Source of the DNA: CAVDRM01 sp963626285
GTDB lineage: Bacteria; Bacillota; Clostridia; Christensenellales; Aristaeellaceae
Reading direction: 5' to 3'
NCBI GenBank assembly: GCA_963626285.1
Contig: CAVFWQ010000002.1
Location: 10,033-74,032 of the forward strand
Length of the DNA stretch: 64,000 nucleotides
The notes below the pieces were generated by a model. It was given only the letters and a program-made list of their open reading frames with translations, ran no database searches and was not told the DNA's origin. Shown here in pieces: positions 41,090 through 50,418 of this stretch. The position numbers and the translations under genes were made by a program. Each line of letters opens with the position of its first letter. Positions within the stretch are counted from its first letter, which is position 1.

Positions 41090-42981
41090 TGCCGCCCCGC
41101 AGCAATATGAAAGCCCCGGTCAAGCCCAAGGATGTGAAGGGCACATTAAAGAAAATGCTCTCCTACATGGGCGGATACAAAAAGCAGCTGGCCGTCGTAG
41201 CCGTCTGCATCGTGGTGAGCGCTCTGGTCAGCGCCTTCGGCACCTATATGCTGAAGGACGCCATCGACACCTACATCACGCCCCTCATCGGGCAGAACGC
41301 GCCGAATCTGGGCTCGTACATAGCCTTCCTCGTCTTCCTCGGCTGCATGTATCTGACCGGCGCAGCCGCCACCTACCTGAACAACCGGCTGATGCTGAAT
41401 GTCTCCACCGGCACGCTGAACCGCATCCGCAAGGATCTGTTTGACCATATGCAGTCCCTGCCGATCAGCTATTTTGACAGGCACACGCACGGCGAGCTGA
41501 TGAGCCGCTTCACGAACGACACCGATACCCTGCGCGAGTTCCTCTCCCAGAGCCTTGTGCAGGCGCTGTCCAGCTTTATCACCCTGGCGGCGACCTTTGT
41601 GATGATGGTCGCCCTAAGCCCCCTGCTCATGCTGGTCCTGCTGCTTTTGCTGCCGCTCAATCTGGTTTTGATCAAGGTCATCGGCAAGCACAGCGGGAAA
41701 TACTTCATCGCCCAGCAGAAGACCGTGGGCGCGGTGAACGGCTACATCGAGGAAATGATCGAGGGGCAGCGCGTGGTGCAGGTTTTCTGCCACGAGCAGA
41801 AGACGCAGGAGGGCTTTGACGAGCGCAATGAGGCGCTCTGCCATGCCTCCACGCAGGCAAACACCTTGGCCAGCATTCTGATGCCCATCATGAACAACCT
41901 GGGCAATGTGCAGTACGTCATCATCACCATCGTCGGCGGCGCCCTGCTGCTGACCGGCCATCTGACATCCGTGGGCACGCTGGTCTCCTTCATGCAGTTC
42001 ACCCGCAACTTCTCCCAGCCCATCACGCAGGTGTCCCAGCAGTTCAACACCATCCTGCAGGCGCTGGCGGGCGCGGAGCGCATCTTTGAGGTGCTGGAGG
42101 AAAAGCCCGAAAAGGACGACGGCTATGTGACGCTGGTCAACGCCCGCAGGAATGCGGACGGCAGCCTGACGGAATGCGCGGAGCACACCGGCACATGGGC
42201 ATGGAAGCATCCGCACAGCGCGGACGGCAGCGTCACCTACACGGAGCTGAAGGGCGATGTGGTCTTTGAGGACGTGACCTTCGGCTATGTGCCGGAGAAA
42301 ATCGTCCTGCACGACATTTCCCTCTTCGCCAAGCCCGGCCAGAAAATCGCCTTCGTCGGCTCGACGGGCGCGGGCAAGACGACCATCACCAACCTCATCA
42401 ACCGCTTCTATGAGCTGCAGGGCGGCAAGATCCGCTATGACGGCATCAACATCGAGAAAATCAAGAAGGATGACCTTCGCCGCAGCCTGGGCGCCGTGCT
42501 TCAGGATACGCATCTGTTCACCGGCACGGTGCGGGACAACATCCGCTACGGCCGACTGGACGCGACCGATGCGGACATCGAGCGGGCGGCGAAGATCGCC
42601 AACGCGGACTTCTTCATCCGGCACCTGCCGGACGGCTATGACACCATGCTGACGGGCGACGGCGCCAACCTGAGCCAGGGTCAGCGCCAGCTCCTGGCCA
42701 TTGCCCGCGCAGCCGTGGCCGACCCGCCCGTGCTGATTCTGGACGAGGCGACCAGCTCCATCGACACCCGCACCGAGGCGCTGATCGAGCGCGGCATGGA
42801 TGAGCTGATGAAGGGGCGCACGGTGTTCGTCATCGCGCACCGCCTCTCCACCGTCCGCAATGCGCAGGCCATCATGGTCCTGGAGAACGGCCGCATCATC
42901 GAGCGCGGCGACCATCAGTCGCTTATCGCGCAGAAGGGCCGCTACTACCAGCTTTACACCGGCATGTTTGAGCTGTCTTAA
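41089..42981 (+). CDS. Heterodimeric ABC exporter half-transporter, canonical NBD
   Basis: 630 residues. A basic N-terminal tail, six membrane helices, and an ATPase with Walker A GSTGAGKTT, signature LSQGQRQ, Walker B LILDEATSSIDTRTE and switch VIAHRLSTV. An insertion of about 45 residues (near 350-395, rich in polar residues, with HTGTWAWKHPHS) before the ATPase domain is unusual. Its start overlaps the upstream half-transporter stop (TGATG), so equal expression is expected. A Rho-independent terminator follows. Export substrate unknown. Confidence 0.92.
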   Translation: MPPRSNMKAPVKPKDVKGTLKKMLSYMGGYKKQLAVVAVCIVVSALVSAFGTYMLKDAIDTYITPLIGQNAPNLGSYIAFLVFLGCMYLTGAAATYLNNRLMLNVSTGTLNRIRKDLFDHMQSLPISYFDRHTHGELMSRFTNDTDTLREFLSQSLVQALSSFITLAATFVMMVALSPLLMLVLLLLLPLNLVLIKVIGKHSGKYFIAQQKTVGAVNGYIEEMIEGQRVVQVFCHEQKTQEGFDERNEALCHASTQANTLASILMPIMNNLGNVQYVIITIVGGALLLTGHLTSVGTLVSFMQFTRNFSQPITQVSQQFNTILQALAGAERIFEVLEEKPEKDDGYVTLVNARRNADGSLTECAEHTGTWAWKHPHSADGSVTYTELKGDVVFEDVTFGYVPEKIVLHDISLFAKPGQKIAFVGSTGAGKTTITNLINRFYELQGGKIRYDGINIEKIKKDDLRRSLGAVLQDTHLFTGTVRDNIRYGRLDATDADIERAAKIANADFFIRHLPDGYDTMLTGDGANLSQGQRQLLAIARAAVADPPVLILDEATSSIDTRTEALIERGMDELMKGRTVFVIAHRLSTVRNAQAIMVLENGRIIERGDHQSLIAQKGRYYQLYTGMFELS

Positions 42982-43008
42982 AACCAACTGCCTCATATCC
43001 AAAAAAAC

Positions 43009-43037
43009 GGAAGCCTGCTTCGGCGGGCTTCCTTTTT
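43009..43037 (+). terminator. Rho-independent terminator of the ABC operon
   Basis: GGAAGCCTGC/GCGGGCTTCC with a TTCG tetraloop (43009-43032), then T5. Confidence 0.92.
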
Positions 43038-43045
43038 GAATGAAT

Positions 43046-43079
43046 AAACCGCCCTCCGGCTTTTTGAACCGGAGGGCGG
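43046..43079 (-). terminator. Terminator of argG
   Basis: On the minus strand an 11-bp stem CCGCCCTCCGG/CCGGAGGGCGG (43079-43049) is followed by TTTATT. Confidence 0.75.
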
Positions 43080-43094
43080 CTGCATGATATGCTT

Positions 43095-44303
43095 TTATTT
43101 CTTCTGCTCGTTGACCAGCGCCTGCACCTTGAGCGGCAGGCCGAAGAGGTTGATGAAGCCCTCGCTGTCCTTGTGGCTGTACAAATCCTCGCTGTCGCCG
43201 AAGGTGGCGATTTTTTCCATGTACAGGGAGTTCGGGCTGCTGACGCCCGCGCCGAAGCAGTTGCCCTTATAGAGCTTGAGCTTGGCGTCTCCGTTTACAT
43301 TCTGCTGGGTGCTGTCCACAAAGGCGCTGATGGCCTCGCGCAGGGGCGTGTACCACTGGCCGTTATACACAAGGTCGGCAAACTTCAGCGCGACGTGCTG
43401 CTTGAAGTGCTGGGTCTCCTTGTCCAGCGTGATCTCCTCCAGATTCTGATGCGCGGCATACAGGAGCGTGCCGCCGGGGGTCTCGTACACGCCGCGGCTC
43501 TTCATGCCCACCAGACGGTTTTCCACCATGTCGGCAATGCCCACGCCGTTGCGGGCGGCGATTTCGTTCGCCTTTTCCAGCAGCGCCAGCGGCTCCAGCT
43601 TTTCGCCGTTCAGCGCAACGGGCGCGCCCTTTTCAAAGGTGACGGTCACATATTCCGGCTCGTCCGGCGCGTTTTCGGGCAGGACGGTCATCAGCGGGAC
43701 GTGCGCCGCCATCTCGTTTTCGGGATATTCCAGGTCGCCGCCCTCGTGACTTAAATGCCAGACGTTCCTGTCCATGCTGTACGGGCGCTTCTTGGTGACG
43801 GGCACATCGATGCCGTGCGCCTTGGCATAGTCGATTTCATCCTCGCGGCTCTTCAGATCCCATTCGCGCCACGGGGCGATGATCTTCATGTGCGGGTCGA
43901 ACGCCTTGATGGTGATCTCAAACCGCACCTGGTCGTTGCCCTTGCCGGTGCAGCCGTGGCAGATGGCGGTGCAGTTTTCCTTGTGGGCGATTTCCACCAG
44001 CCGCTTGGCAATAAGCGGGCGCGCAAAGGAGGTGCCCAGCAGGTACTTGCCCTCATACACCGCGCCGCACTTGAGCGTCGGCCAGATGAAGTCCTCGACA
44101 AATTCCTTTTTCAGGTCTTCAATGTATAATTTTTCGGCGCCGGTCTTCTTCGCCTTTTCGTGCAGCGGTTCCAGCTCATCGCCCTGACCGACGTCGGCCG
44201 CCATGCAGACCACGTCGCAGTCATAATGCTCCTTGAGCCACGGAATAATAATCGAAGTGTCCAGTCCGCCGCTGTAAGCCAGCAGCACACGCATCTTTGC
44301 CAT
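43095..44303 (-). CDS. argG: Argininosuccinate synthase
   Basis: 402 residues. It joins citrulline and aspartate using ATP, the penultimate step of arginine synthesis. The pyrophosphatase P-loop LAYSGGLDTS is at about 8-17; GKGNDQVRFE, KSREDEIDYAK and KGNCFGAGVSSP-like signatures follow. The ATG at 44303 follows GGGAGGA by seven bases. argH is not adjacent. Regulation is visible: an ARG box covers the -35 element (see 44342-44371), so ArgR/AhrC with arginine should repress it. Confidence 0.97.
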   Translation of the reverse strand: MAKMRVLLAYSGGLDTSIIIPWLKEHYDCDVVCMAADVGQGDELEPLHEKAKKTGAEKLYIEDLKKEFVEDFIWPTLKCGAVYEGKYLLGTSFARPLIAKRLVEIAHKENCTAICHGCTGKGNDQVRFEITIKAFDPHMKIIAPWREWDLKSREDEIDYAKAHGIDVPVTKKRPYSMDRNVWHLSHEGGDLEYPENEMAAHVPLMTVLPENAPDEPEYVTVTFEKGAPVALNGEKLEPLALLEKANEIAARNGVGIADMVENRLVGMKSRGVYETPGGTLLYAAHQNLEEITLDKETQHFKQHVALKFADLVYNGQWYTPLREAISAFVDSTQQNVNGDAKLKLYKGNCFGAGVSSPNSLYMEKIATFGDSEDLYSHKDSEGFINLFGLPLKVQALVNEQKK

Positions 44304-44341
44304 CGTCCATTCCTCCCGTCTCGTTCTTGAGAACGTGATGA

Positions 44342-44371
44342 ATTATACGGCTTTCAGTATAATTATGCAAT
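44342..44371 (-). promoter_or_regulatory. argG promoter with ARG box
   Basis: TTGCAT (44370-44365), 17-base spacer, TATAAT (44347-44342). The 18-mer ATTGCATAATTATACTGA (44371-44354) matches the ArgR/AhrC operator consensus TNTGNATWWWWATNCANA at all but two positions and covers the -35. An 11-bp inverted repeat AATACGGAAAA/TTTTCCGTATT at 44369-44395 abuts it upstream. Confidence 0.75.
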
Positions 44372-44499
44372 ACGGAAAATATCTTTTTCCGTATTTTCGG
44401 CTGAATGGACAAAGAACAAAACGTTGTTTTGGTAAATATGAGGAAAGGTCGTGCATAACAAAATGAATACCGTGAATGAGCCGCGAAAACCGCCGGACA

Positions 44500-44528
44500 T
44501 TGCGCAATGCCTTTGCGTGTGCTACAAT
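44500..44528 (+). promoter_or_regulatory. Promoter for rqcH
   Basis: TTGCGC (44500-44505), 17-base spacer, TACAAT (44523-44528). The divergent argG promoter lies 130 bases to the left. Confidence 0.7.
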
Positions 44529-44560
44529 GAGTGCGGATCTTTTCGGAAAGGACGAGCCGT

Positions 44561-46297
44561 ATGCCGCTGGACGGATTGACGCTGGGATTTTTGACACGGG
44601 AAATGCAGGCGCTGGTCGGGGGACGCATCGACCGCGTGACGCAGCCGGAAAAGGACATGGTCGTGCTGGTCATCCGCTCGGAGGGGCGAAACGCCCGCCT
44701 GCTCATTTCCGCCAGCCCCTCCATGACGCGGTTCCATCTGACGGAGCAGAGCTTTGTGAACCCTTTGGAAGCGCCGATGTTCTGCATGCTCCTGCGCAAG
44801 CATCTGCTGGGCGGGCACATTCAGTCCGTGGAGCAGGTGGGCGGCGACCGTCTGGTGCGCATGGTGGTAGACAACCGCGACGAGCTGGGCGAGAGCGGGG
44901 CGCGGGAATTGTGGCTCGAGGCGATGGGGCGGCACAGCAACCTTACGCTGGTGATGAACGGACAGATCATCGATGCCATCCGCCATGTCAGCGCAGATAT
45001 GAGCCGCGTGCGGCAGGCGCTGCCGGGGCTGCCCTTTGCGCCGCCGCCCGGGCAGGACAAGCTGCCGCCGGAGGAGGTCTGCGCCGAAGCGCTGTATGCC
45101 CGCCTGAGCGCGGAAACGGGACGGCTGCAAAAGGCGCTGATGAAGCATATCAGCGGGCTGTCGCCGGTTTCTTCGCAGGAGATGGCGCTCCGCCTGAGCG
45201 GCCTGAGCGACCCAGGCCTTGAAGACCTCGATGTACGGGAGATCTGCGACAAGGCGGCGGCCTTTTTTGAGCGCCTGCCAACGCTGCATCCGCCGGTGCT
45301 TTTGTCCGATGCAGCGGGCAGCCGCACAGACTTTTTTCCCTTCCCGTATTTAAGCCGCCCCAGGGAGCGCCAGCAGCCCTGCAAAACCATGTCCGAGGCG
45401 CTCGACCTGTTTTACACCGGGCGCGACCGCGCAGGGCGCATGGCGCAGAGGAGCGCCGCCCTCAAAAAAACGCTCAAAACGCATCTGGAGCGCGATGAAA
45501 AGAAGCTGGCGCTTCAGGAGGAGGAGCTGCGTCAGGCCAATGACGCGGAGCGCCTGAGGCTTTTCGGAGAGCTTCTCAGCGCCCAGCTTTATCTGGTGCG
45601 GAAGGGGGCGCGCTCCGTCGAGGCGGATAACTATTACGACCCGAACGGCGGAAAAATCGTCATTCCGCTGGACGAGACGCTGAGTCCCGCCCAGAACGCG
45701 CAGAAGTATTTCAGGAAATACAGAAAGGCGATGGCCGCCCGCAGGACGGCGGCGGAGCAGAAAACAAAGACGATTCAGGAAATCGAGCTGCTGGAGGACG
45801 CGCTCTTGTCCATCGGCAACTGCGAAACGCAGGACGACTTGGGCGACATCCGCCGCACGCTGGAGGCAGCCGGGCTCATCAGGCCGGAGCGGGGCGCAAA
45901 GCGCGTCAGGAAGCAGCCGGAAAGCAAGCCCTACCGCTTTGTCTCCTCGGACGGCATGACGCTGTACGTCGGCAAAAACAGCCTGCAGAACGAGCGCCTG
46001 GTCAAATCGGCGCGGGGCGAGGATATGTGGCTCCACGCCAAGGATATGCCCGGCTCGCACGTCATCATCGCGGCGGAGGGGCGGGACATCGCGCCGCAGA
46101 CCATCATGGAGGCGGCCAAGCTGGCGGCCTTTTATTCCAGGGGACACGGCGTGTCCGTGCCGGTGGACTACACCCTGCGCCGCCATGTAAAAAAGCCCGC
46201 CGGAACACCGGCAGGCTTCGTGACCTTCACCAACAACAGGACCCTGCTCGTCAGCGCTTCAGAAAGCGAGATACGCCTGCTGAAAAAGCAGGAATAA
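44561..46297 (+). CDS. rqcH: RqcH (NFACT family) ribosome quality-control factor
   Basis: 578 residues. NFACT-N domain at the start (LDGLTLGFLTREMQALVGG, LLISASPSMTRFHLT), a long central helical coil, and the NFACT-R domain near 463-510 (DGMTLYVGKNSLQNERL, MWLHAKDMPGSHVII). In Firmicutes RqcH binds stalled 50S subunits and recruits tRNA-Ala to add alanine tails; older annotation calls it a fibronectin-binding protein. The ATG at 44561 follows GAAAGGA; an upstream in-frame GTG at 44531 would sit on the transcript start. Length is usual. Confidence 0.93.
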   Translation: MPLDGLTLGFLTREMQALVGGRIDRVTQPEKDMVVLVIRSEGRNARLLISASPSMTRFHLTEQSFVNPLEAPMFCMLLRKHLLGGHIQSVEQVGGDRLVRMVVDNRDELGESGARELWLEAMGRHSNLTLVMNGQIIDAIRHVSADMSRVRQALPGLPFAPPPGQDKLPPEEVCAEALYARLSAETGRLQKALMKHISGLSPVSSQEMALRLSGLSDPGLEDLDVREICDKAAAFFERLPTLHPPVLLSDAAGSRTDFFPFPYLSRPRERQQPCKTMSEALDLFYTGRDRAGRMAQRSAALKKTLKTHLERDEKKLALQEEELRQANDAERLRLFGELLSAQLYLVRKGARSVEADNYYDPNGGKIVIPLDETLSPAQNAQKYFRKYRKAMAARRTAAEQKTKTIQEIELLEDALLSIGNCETQDDLGDIRRTLEAAGLIRPERGAKRVRKQPESKPYRFVSSDGMTLYVGKNSLQNERLVKSARGEDMWLHAKDMPGSHVIIAAEGRDIAPQTIMEAAKLAAFYSRGHGVSVPVDYTLRRHVKKPAGTPAGFVTFTNNRTLLVSASESEIRLLKKQE

Positions 46298-46351
46298 GGT
46301 ATTCTTTCGATAAAGCGCTGGGCGATGCGCCACAGATGCCGAATAACAAAA

Positions 46352-46395
46352 CATCCTGCCGCCTGTTTTAAAGGCAAACGGCAGGATGCTTTTTT
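46352..46395. terminator. Bidirectional terminator between rqcH and iorB
   Basis: CATCCTGCCG (46352-46361)/CGGCAGGATG (46379-46388) with an inner GCCT/AGGC stem; T6 on the plus side, TTTTGTT on the minus side. Confidence 0.88.
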
Positions 46396-46396
46396 A

Positions 46397-46966
46397 TCAT
46401 GCGTTGTAACCAAGCTCAAACGCCCTGAGGTTGATGTCCAGAAATTTTTGCGGAACGGCGGCGCGGACGGCCTCCAGCCAGCGCTCACGGGGGATCTGCG
46501 TATCCCGCGCAAGACGCCCTATCAGCACCACGTTGACCGCCCTGGCGCTGCCCGCCTGTGCCGCCAGGGACAGCGCATCCAAAATGGCGGCGTCCGCGGC
46601 TGCGGAGAGCCTGTCCGCGATGTTTGGGGGATAAACAGCCGCGCCGGTGATGACGGGCATCGGGTCTATCTGCCGGGCGTTCACGATGACGCGCCCGCCC
46701 TTTTTGAGGTACGGCAGGGCGCGGTACGCCTCCAGCAGCTCAAAGCCCAGGATGATGTCCGCCTCGCCCATGCCGATGATGGGCGAATAGACCTTGTCGC
46801 CGAAGCGGACATAGGTCACGACGCTGCCGCCGCGCTGACTCATGCCGTGCACCTCGGAGACCTTGACGTCCATCCCCTCCCCAACGGCGACGGCGCCTAA
46901 GATGCGGCTGGCCAGCAGCGTTCCCTGCCCGCCCACGCCGACGATCATAATGCTTGTATTTTTCAT
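46397..46966 (-). CDS. iorB: Indolepyruvate:ferredoxin oxidoreductase, beta subunit
   Basis: 189 residues. The gamma/POR-type domain starts with IMIVGVGGQGTLLASRILG, followed by VKVSEVHGMSQRGGSVVTYVRFG, a very clear IorB signature. With IorA it interconverts aryl pyruvates and arylacetyl-CoA with CoA and ferredoxin. The ATG at 46966 has AGGAGG seven bases upstream and overlaps the iorA stop as ATGA, so the two are made in equal amounts. Last gene of the T-box operon; terminator at 46352. Confidence 0.95.
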   Translation of the reverse strand: MKNTSIMIVGVGGQGTLLASRILGAVAVGEGMDVKVSEVHGMSQRGGSVVTYVRFGDKVYSPIIGMGEADIILGFELLEAYRALPYLKKGGRVIVNARQIDPMPVITGAAVYPPNIADRLSAAADAAILDALSLAAQAGSARAVNVVLIGRLARDTQIPRERWLEAVRAAVPQKFLDINLRAFELGYNA

Positions 46967-48702
46967 GCCTGTTCCTCCTTCTCGATCGCACCGAAGGGGC
47001 AGACGTTCACGCACAGGCCGCAGCCGTTGCATTGATTATTATCAATGACGATGCGCCCCTCCCGCACGGAAACGGCGGGGCAGCCCAGCTTCATGCAGAC
47101 CTTGCAGGCGCGGCACCTGTCCGTGACGATGTATCGGCCCGTGTAATGCACGGTCTTGAGCAGCGCACACGGCCGCTGCGCAATGATGACGGACGGCTCG
47201 TCACGCTCGACCTCCGTCTTGACGATTTCCTCAAAGCGCTTGACGTCAAAGGGGTCGGCAATGACGACATGGTCAACGCCCACGGCGCGGCACAGCGCCT
47301 CCAAATCCACCTGCTTGGTCTTTTCGCCTCGGATGGTCCTGCCGGTGGTCGGATTGTCCTGATGCCCCGTCATGCCGGTGATGGAGTTGTCCAGAATAAT
47401 GACGGTGTTCGCGCCCTTGTTGTATACGATGTCGATAAGGCCGGTGATGCCGGAATGGATGAAGGTGGAATCGCCGATGACGGACACCAGACGGCGGTCA
47501 AAGTCCCTGCCCCGCGCCTTTGCCATGCCCAGCGCCGCGCTGACGGACGCGCCCATGCAGATTGTGCTGTCCACGCTCTGAAGCGGCGCGGCGGCGCCCA
47601 GCGTGTAGCAGCCGATGTCGCCGGACACGGTCAGCCCCAGCTTCTTGAGCACATAGAAGGTGCCTCTGTGCGGGCAGCCCGCGCACATGACGGGCGGACG
47701 GCCGGGGACGGTCTCGATGGCCGTGTATTCGGCACTTTCCTCGTTGAAAACGGCCTTGCGGATCATCCTGGGCGTGTATTCGCCGAGCATGGTAAAGCGC
47801 TCCTTGCCGATGACGCTCAGGCCGAGGGCTTTTACATGCTCTTCGATGAACGGGTCAAGCTCCTCGATGACGAAAAGCCGATCGCACTGCGCGGCAAAGG
47901 TTTTGATTTTTTGCTCGGGCAGCGGCCAGACCATGCCGAGCTTCAGGTAATTCACGCGGCTGCCCAGCGCTTCTTTAGCGTACAGATAGGCAATGCCCGA
48001 TGCGATGACGCCGATCTTGCTGCCGTTGTCTTCGACCGTGTTGATCGGCGTTTCCTCGGCAAGCTGCGTCAGCTTTTTCGTCCGCTCCTCGACCGCGACA
48101 TGGCGGCGGATGGCATTGGCGGGCATCATCACGTTCTTGGCGATGTTCTTTTCATAGGGCTTGAGCGGCGCTTCCTCCGGCGCTTCGATGCTTACAAGGC
48201 TTTGGGAGTGGGAAACGCGGGTGGACAGGCGCAGGACGGCGGGCACATCATAGGCTTCGCTGATGTGAAACGCAGCCTTCGTCATCACGCGGCATTCCTC
48301 GGAGTCGGACGGCTCGAACATGGGGATCTTGGCGGCCTTGGCATAGTGCCGCGAATCCTGCTCGTTCTGGGACGAGTGCATGCCGGGGTCGTCCGCCACG
48401 CACAGCACCAGCCCGCCGTTCACGCCGATATAGCTTGCGGTGAACACGGGGTCCGCCATCACGTTCAGGCCGACGTGCTTGCAGCAGGACATGGCGCGGG
48501 CGCCCGCCATGGACGCGCCGACGGCCACCTCCGCCGCCACCTTTTCATTGGGCGCCCATTCCACATACACGTCCTCATACTGCACCATGCTTTCGGTGAT
48601 TTCCGTGCTGGGCGTGCCGGGATAGGACGACACCACGCGGACACCCGCCTCATACGCGCCGCGTGCGACGGCGGCATTGCCGATGAGCAGCCTTTTTTCC
48701 AT
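46963..48702 (-). CDS. iorA: Indolepyruvate:ferredoxin oxidoreductase, alpha subunit
   Basis: 579 residues from ATG 48702 (a GTG at 48714 is an alternative; the site AAAGAG is poor for both). The N-terminal pyruvate-type domain has LIGNAAVARGAYEAGVRVVSSYPGTPSTEI; the TPP-binding part has GDIGCYTLG and GDSTFIHSGITGL. Two C-terminal [4Fe-4S] motifs are present: CRACKVCMKLGCP and CNGCGLCVNVCP. The TPP enzyme acts on phenyl-, hydroxyphenyl- and indolepyruvate and exchanges electrons with ferredoxin; it is reversible, which matters for the interpretation of this operon. Twenty-one bases downstream of the ligase gene. Confidence 0.96.
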   Translation of the reverse strand: MEKRLLIGNAAVARGAYEAGVRVVSSYPGTPSTEITESMVQYEDVYVEWAPNEKVAAEVAVGASMAGARAMSCCKHVGLNVMADPVFTASYIGVNGGLVLCVADDPGMHSSQNEQDSRHYAKAAKIPMFEPSDSEECRVMTKAAFHISEAYDVPAVLRLSTRVSHSQSLVSIEAPEEAPLKPYEKNIAKNVMMPANAIRRHVAVEERTKKLTQLAEETPINTVEDNGSKIGVIASGIAYLYAKEALGSRVNYLKLGMVWPLPEQKIKTFAAQCDRLFVIEELDPFIEEHVKALGLSVIGKERFTMLGEYTPRMIRKAVFNEESAEYTAIETVPGRPPVMCAGCPHRGTFYVLKKLGLTVSGDIGCYTLGAAAPLQSVDSTICMGASVSAALGMAKARGRDFDRRLVSVIGDSTFIHSGITGLIDIVYNKGANTVIILDNSITGMTGHQDNPTTGRTIRGEKTKQVDLEALCRAVGVDHVVIADPFDVKRFEEIVKTEVERDEPSVIIAQRPCALLKTVHYTGRYIVTDRCRACKVCMKLGCPAVSVREGRIVIDNNQCNGCGLCVNVCPFGAIEKEEQA

Positions 48703-48723
48703 AACCAATATCACACTCTTTCG

Positions 48724-50358
48724 TTAATGATTGACCTGACGGGCGACCAGCCTTTCCCCGCAGTAAAGGCTGCGGAGGCGCGGCTTTTCGATTTTGCCGG
48801 TGGGGTTTCTCGGCACGTCCGCAAAGATGATCCTGCGCGGCCGCTTGTAGCGCGGAAGCCCCGTGCAGAATGCATTCAGCTCCGCTTCCGTTAAGGTGCT
48901 GCCCTCTCTCACCTCGACGATGGCGGCGGCGATCTCGCCCAGCCGCTCGTCGGGCAGACCGATGACCGCCACGTCCTTGACCGCCTCGTTCTGACGGATG
49001 AAGTTTTCGATCTGCACGGGATAGAGGTTTTCGCCGCCCATGATGATGACGTCCTTCTTGCGGTCGACCAGATACAGGAAGCCGTCTTCATCCTCCATGG
49101 CCATGTCGCCGGTGGCCAGCCAGCCGTCGTGCAGGATCTCGTCCGTGGCCTTTGGGTCCTTGTAATAGCACTTCATGACGCCCGGCCCTTTGACGCAGAG
49201 CTCCCCCACCTCGCCGCGCACGACGGGCTCGCCGCGGTCGTCCACCACCCTGGTCTCCCAGCCGTACCCGGCGCGGCCGATGGCCCCCGCCTTTTCGATG
49301 TTTTCAACGCCCAGATGCACGCAGCCGGGGCCGATGGATTCGCTCAGGCCGTAGTTCGTGTCGTACCGGTGGTTGGGAAAGAGCTTTTCCCAGCGTTTGA
49401 TCAAGGACGGCGGCACGGGCTGCGCGCCGATGTGCATCAGCCGCCACTGCGAAAGCCGGTAATCGGAAAGCCTGACGGCGCCGCGGTCAATGGCGTCCAG
49501 AATATCCTGCGCCCACGGCACGAGCAGCCACACGATGGAGCAACGCTCATCCGACACGGCCTGCAAAATCCACTCCGGCCTGGTGCCCTTGAGGAGAACG
49601 GCCTTGCCGCCCGTCAGGAGGCTTCCGAACCAGTGCATCTTCGCGCCCGTGTGATAGAGCGGCGGAATGCAGAGAAACACGTCCTCGTGCGTCTGCCCGT
49701 GGTGGTTTTGCTCTGTCCTCGCGGCGTGCATGAGCGCCCTGTGCGCGTGCAGGATGGCCTTGGGAAAGCCCGTCGTGCCGGAGGAATAGTAAATGGCCGC
49801 ATCGTCGTCTTCGCTCAGTTCGATCATCGGGTCGGCGGGAGAGCAGAGGAAAATCATGCGGTCGTAGCCGTCCGCAAAGGTCGGGCAGTCCTCGCCCACA
49901 TAGAACAGGTGCTTTACTTTCGGGATGCGATCGCAGATCTCCTCCATGCGCCCGACAAATTCGGGGCCGAAGGCGAGCATGGAGCAGTCCGCCTTGTCCA
50001 GACAGTACCGGATCTCCTCGGCGGTATAGCGGTAGTTGAGCGGCACGGCGACCGCGCCCGCCTTCAGGATGCCGAAGTAGATGGGAAGCCATTCGATGGA
50101 GTTCATCAGCAGGATGGCGATCTTGTCGCCCTTTTTGCAGCCGCGGGTCATCAGGAAGTTGGCGAAGCGGTTGGACTTTTCGTCAAAGTCCTTCCAGCTC
50201 AGCTCCCTGCGGAAGGGCTGCCCCGGCTCCGGCTGCATCAGGGAATATTCGCGCCATGTGATGCGGCTTTCCGGCTCAAAGCGGGGGTTGATTTCGACCA
50301 GGGCGGTCTCATTCGGGTAGAGCTTTGCGTTTTGTCTCAGGACGTCGGTGATCAGCAT
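48724..50358 (-). CDS. AMP-forming acyl-CoA ligase, probably arylacetate-CoA ligase
   Basis: 544 residues of the ANL superfamily: A3 YYSSGTTGFPKAI, A5 TNYGLSES, A7 TGDMA, A8 DRKKDVIIMGGENLYPVQIE, and A10 PTGKIEKPRL with the catalytic Lys are all intact. It activates a carboxylic acid to its CoA thioester via an acyl-AMP. The ATG at 50358 follows AAGGAGG by seven bases; the frame stays open into the T-box leader but without homology there. Together with iorAB, an aryl acid (4-hydroxyphenylacetate, phenylacetate or indoleacetate) is the most likely substrate. First gene of the T-box operon. Confidence 0.88.
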   Translation of the reverse strand: MLITDVLRQNAKLYPNETALVEINPRFEPESRITWREYSLMQPEPGQPFRRELSWKDFDEKSNRFANFLMTRGCKKGDKIAILLMNSIEWLPIYFGILKAGAVAVPLNYRYTAEEIRYCLDKADCSMLAFGPEFVGRMEEICDRIPKVKHLFYVGEDCPTFADGYDRMIFLCSPADPMIELSEDDDAAIYYSSGTTGFPKAILHAHRALMHAARTEQNHHGQTHEDVFLCIPPLYHTGAKMHWFGSLLTGGKAVLLKGTRPEWILQAVSDERCSIVWLLVPWAQDILDAIDRGAVRLSDYRLSQWRLMHIGAQPVPPSLIKRWEKLFPNHRYDTNYGLSESIGPGCVHLGVENIEKAGAIGRAGYGWETRVVDDRGEPVVRGEVGELCVKGPGVMKCYYKDPKATDEILHDGWLATGDMAMEDEDGFLYLVDRKKDVIIMGGENLYPVQIENFIRQNEAVKDVAVIGLPDERLGEIAAAIVEVREGSTLTEAELNAFCTGLPRYKRPRRIIFADVPRNPTGKIEKPRLRSLYCGERLVARQVNH

Positions 50359-50387
50359 GGAATCCCTCCTTGCGGTGCAGAGGATAT

Positions 50388-50418
50388 AAAAAACCTCTGC
50401 ATATGGTTTATGCAGAGG
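50388..50418 (-). terminator. T-box attenuator
   Basis: CCTCTGCAT (50418-50410)/ATGCAGAGG (50402-50394) and T6 at 50393-50388 on the minus strand, 30 bases before the ligase start codon. Confidence 0.92.

Noticed and set aside
46954..48894. Plus-strand frame of about 640 codons over iorA
   Set aside because: iorA has complete family motifs; the opposite frame has none.
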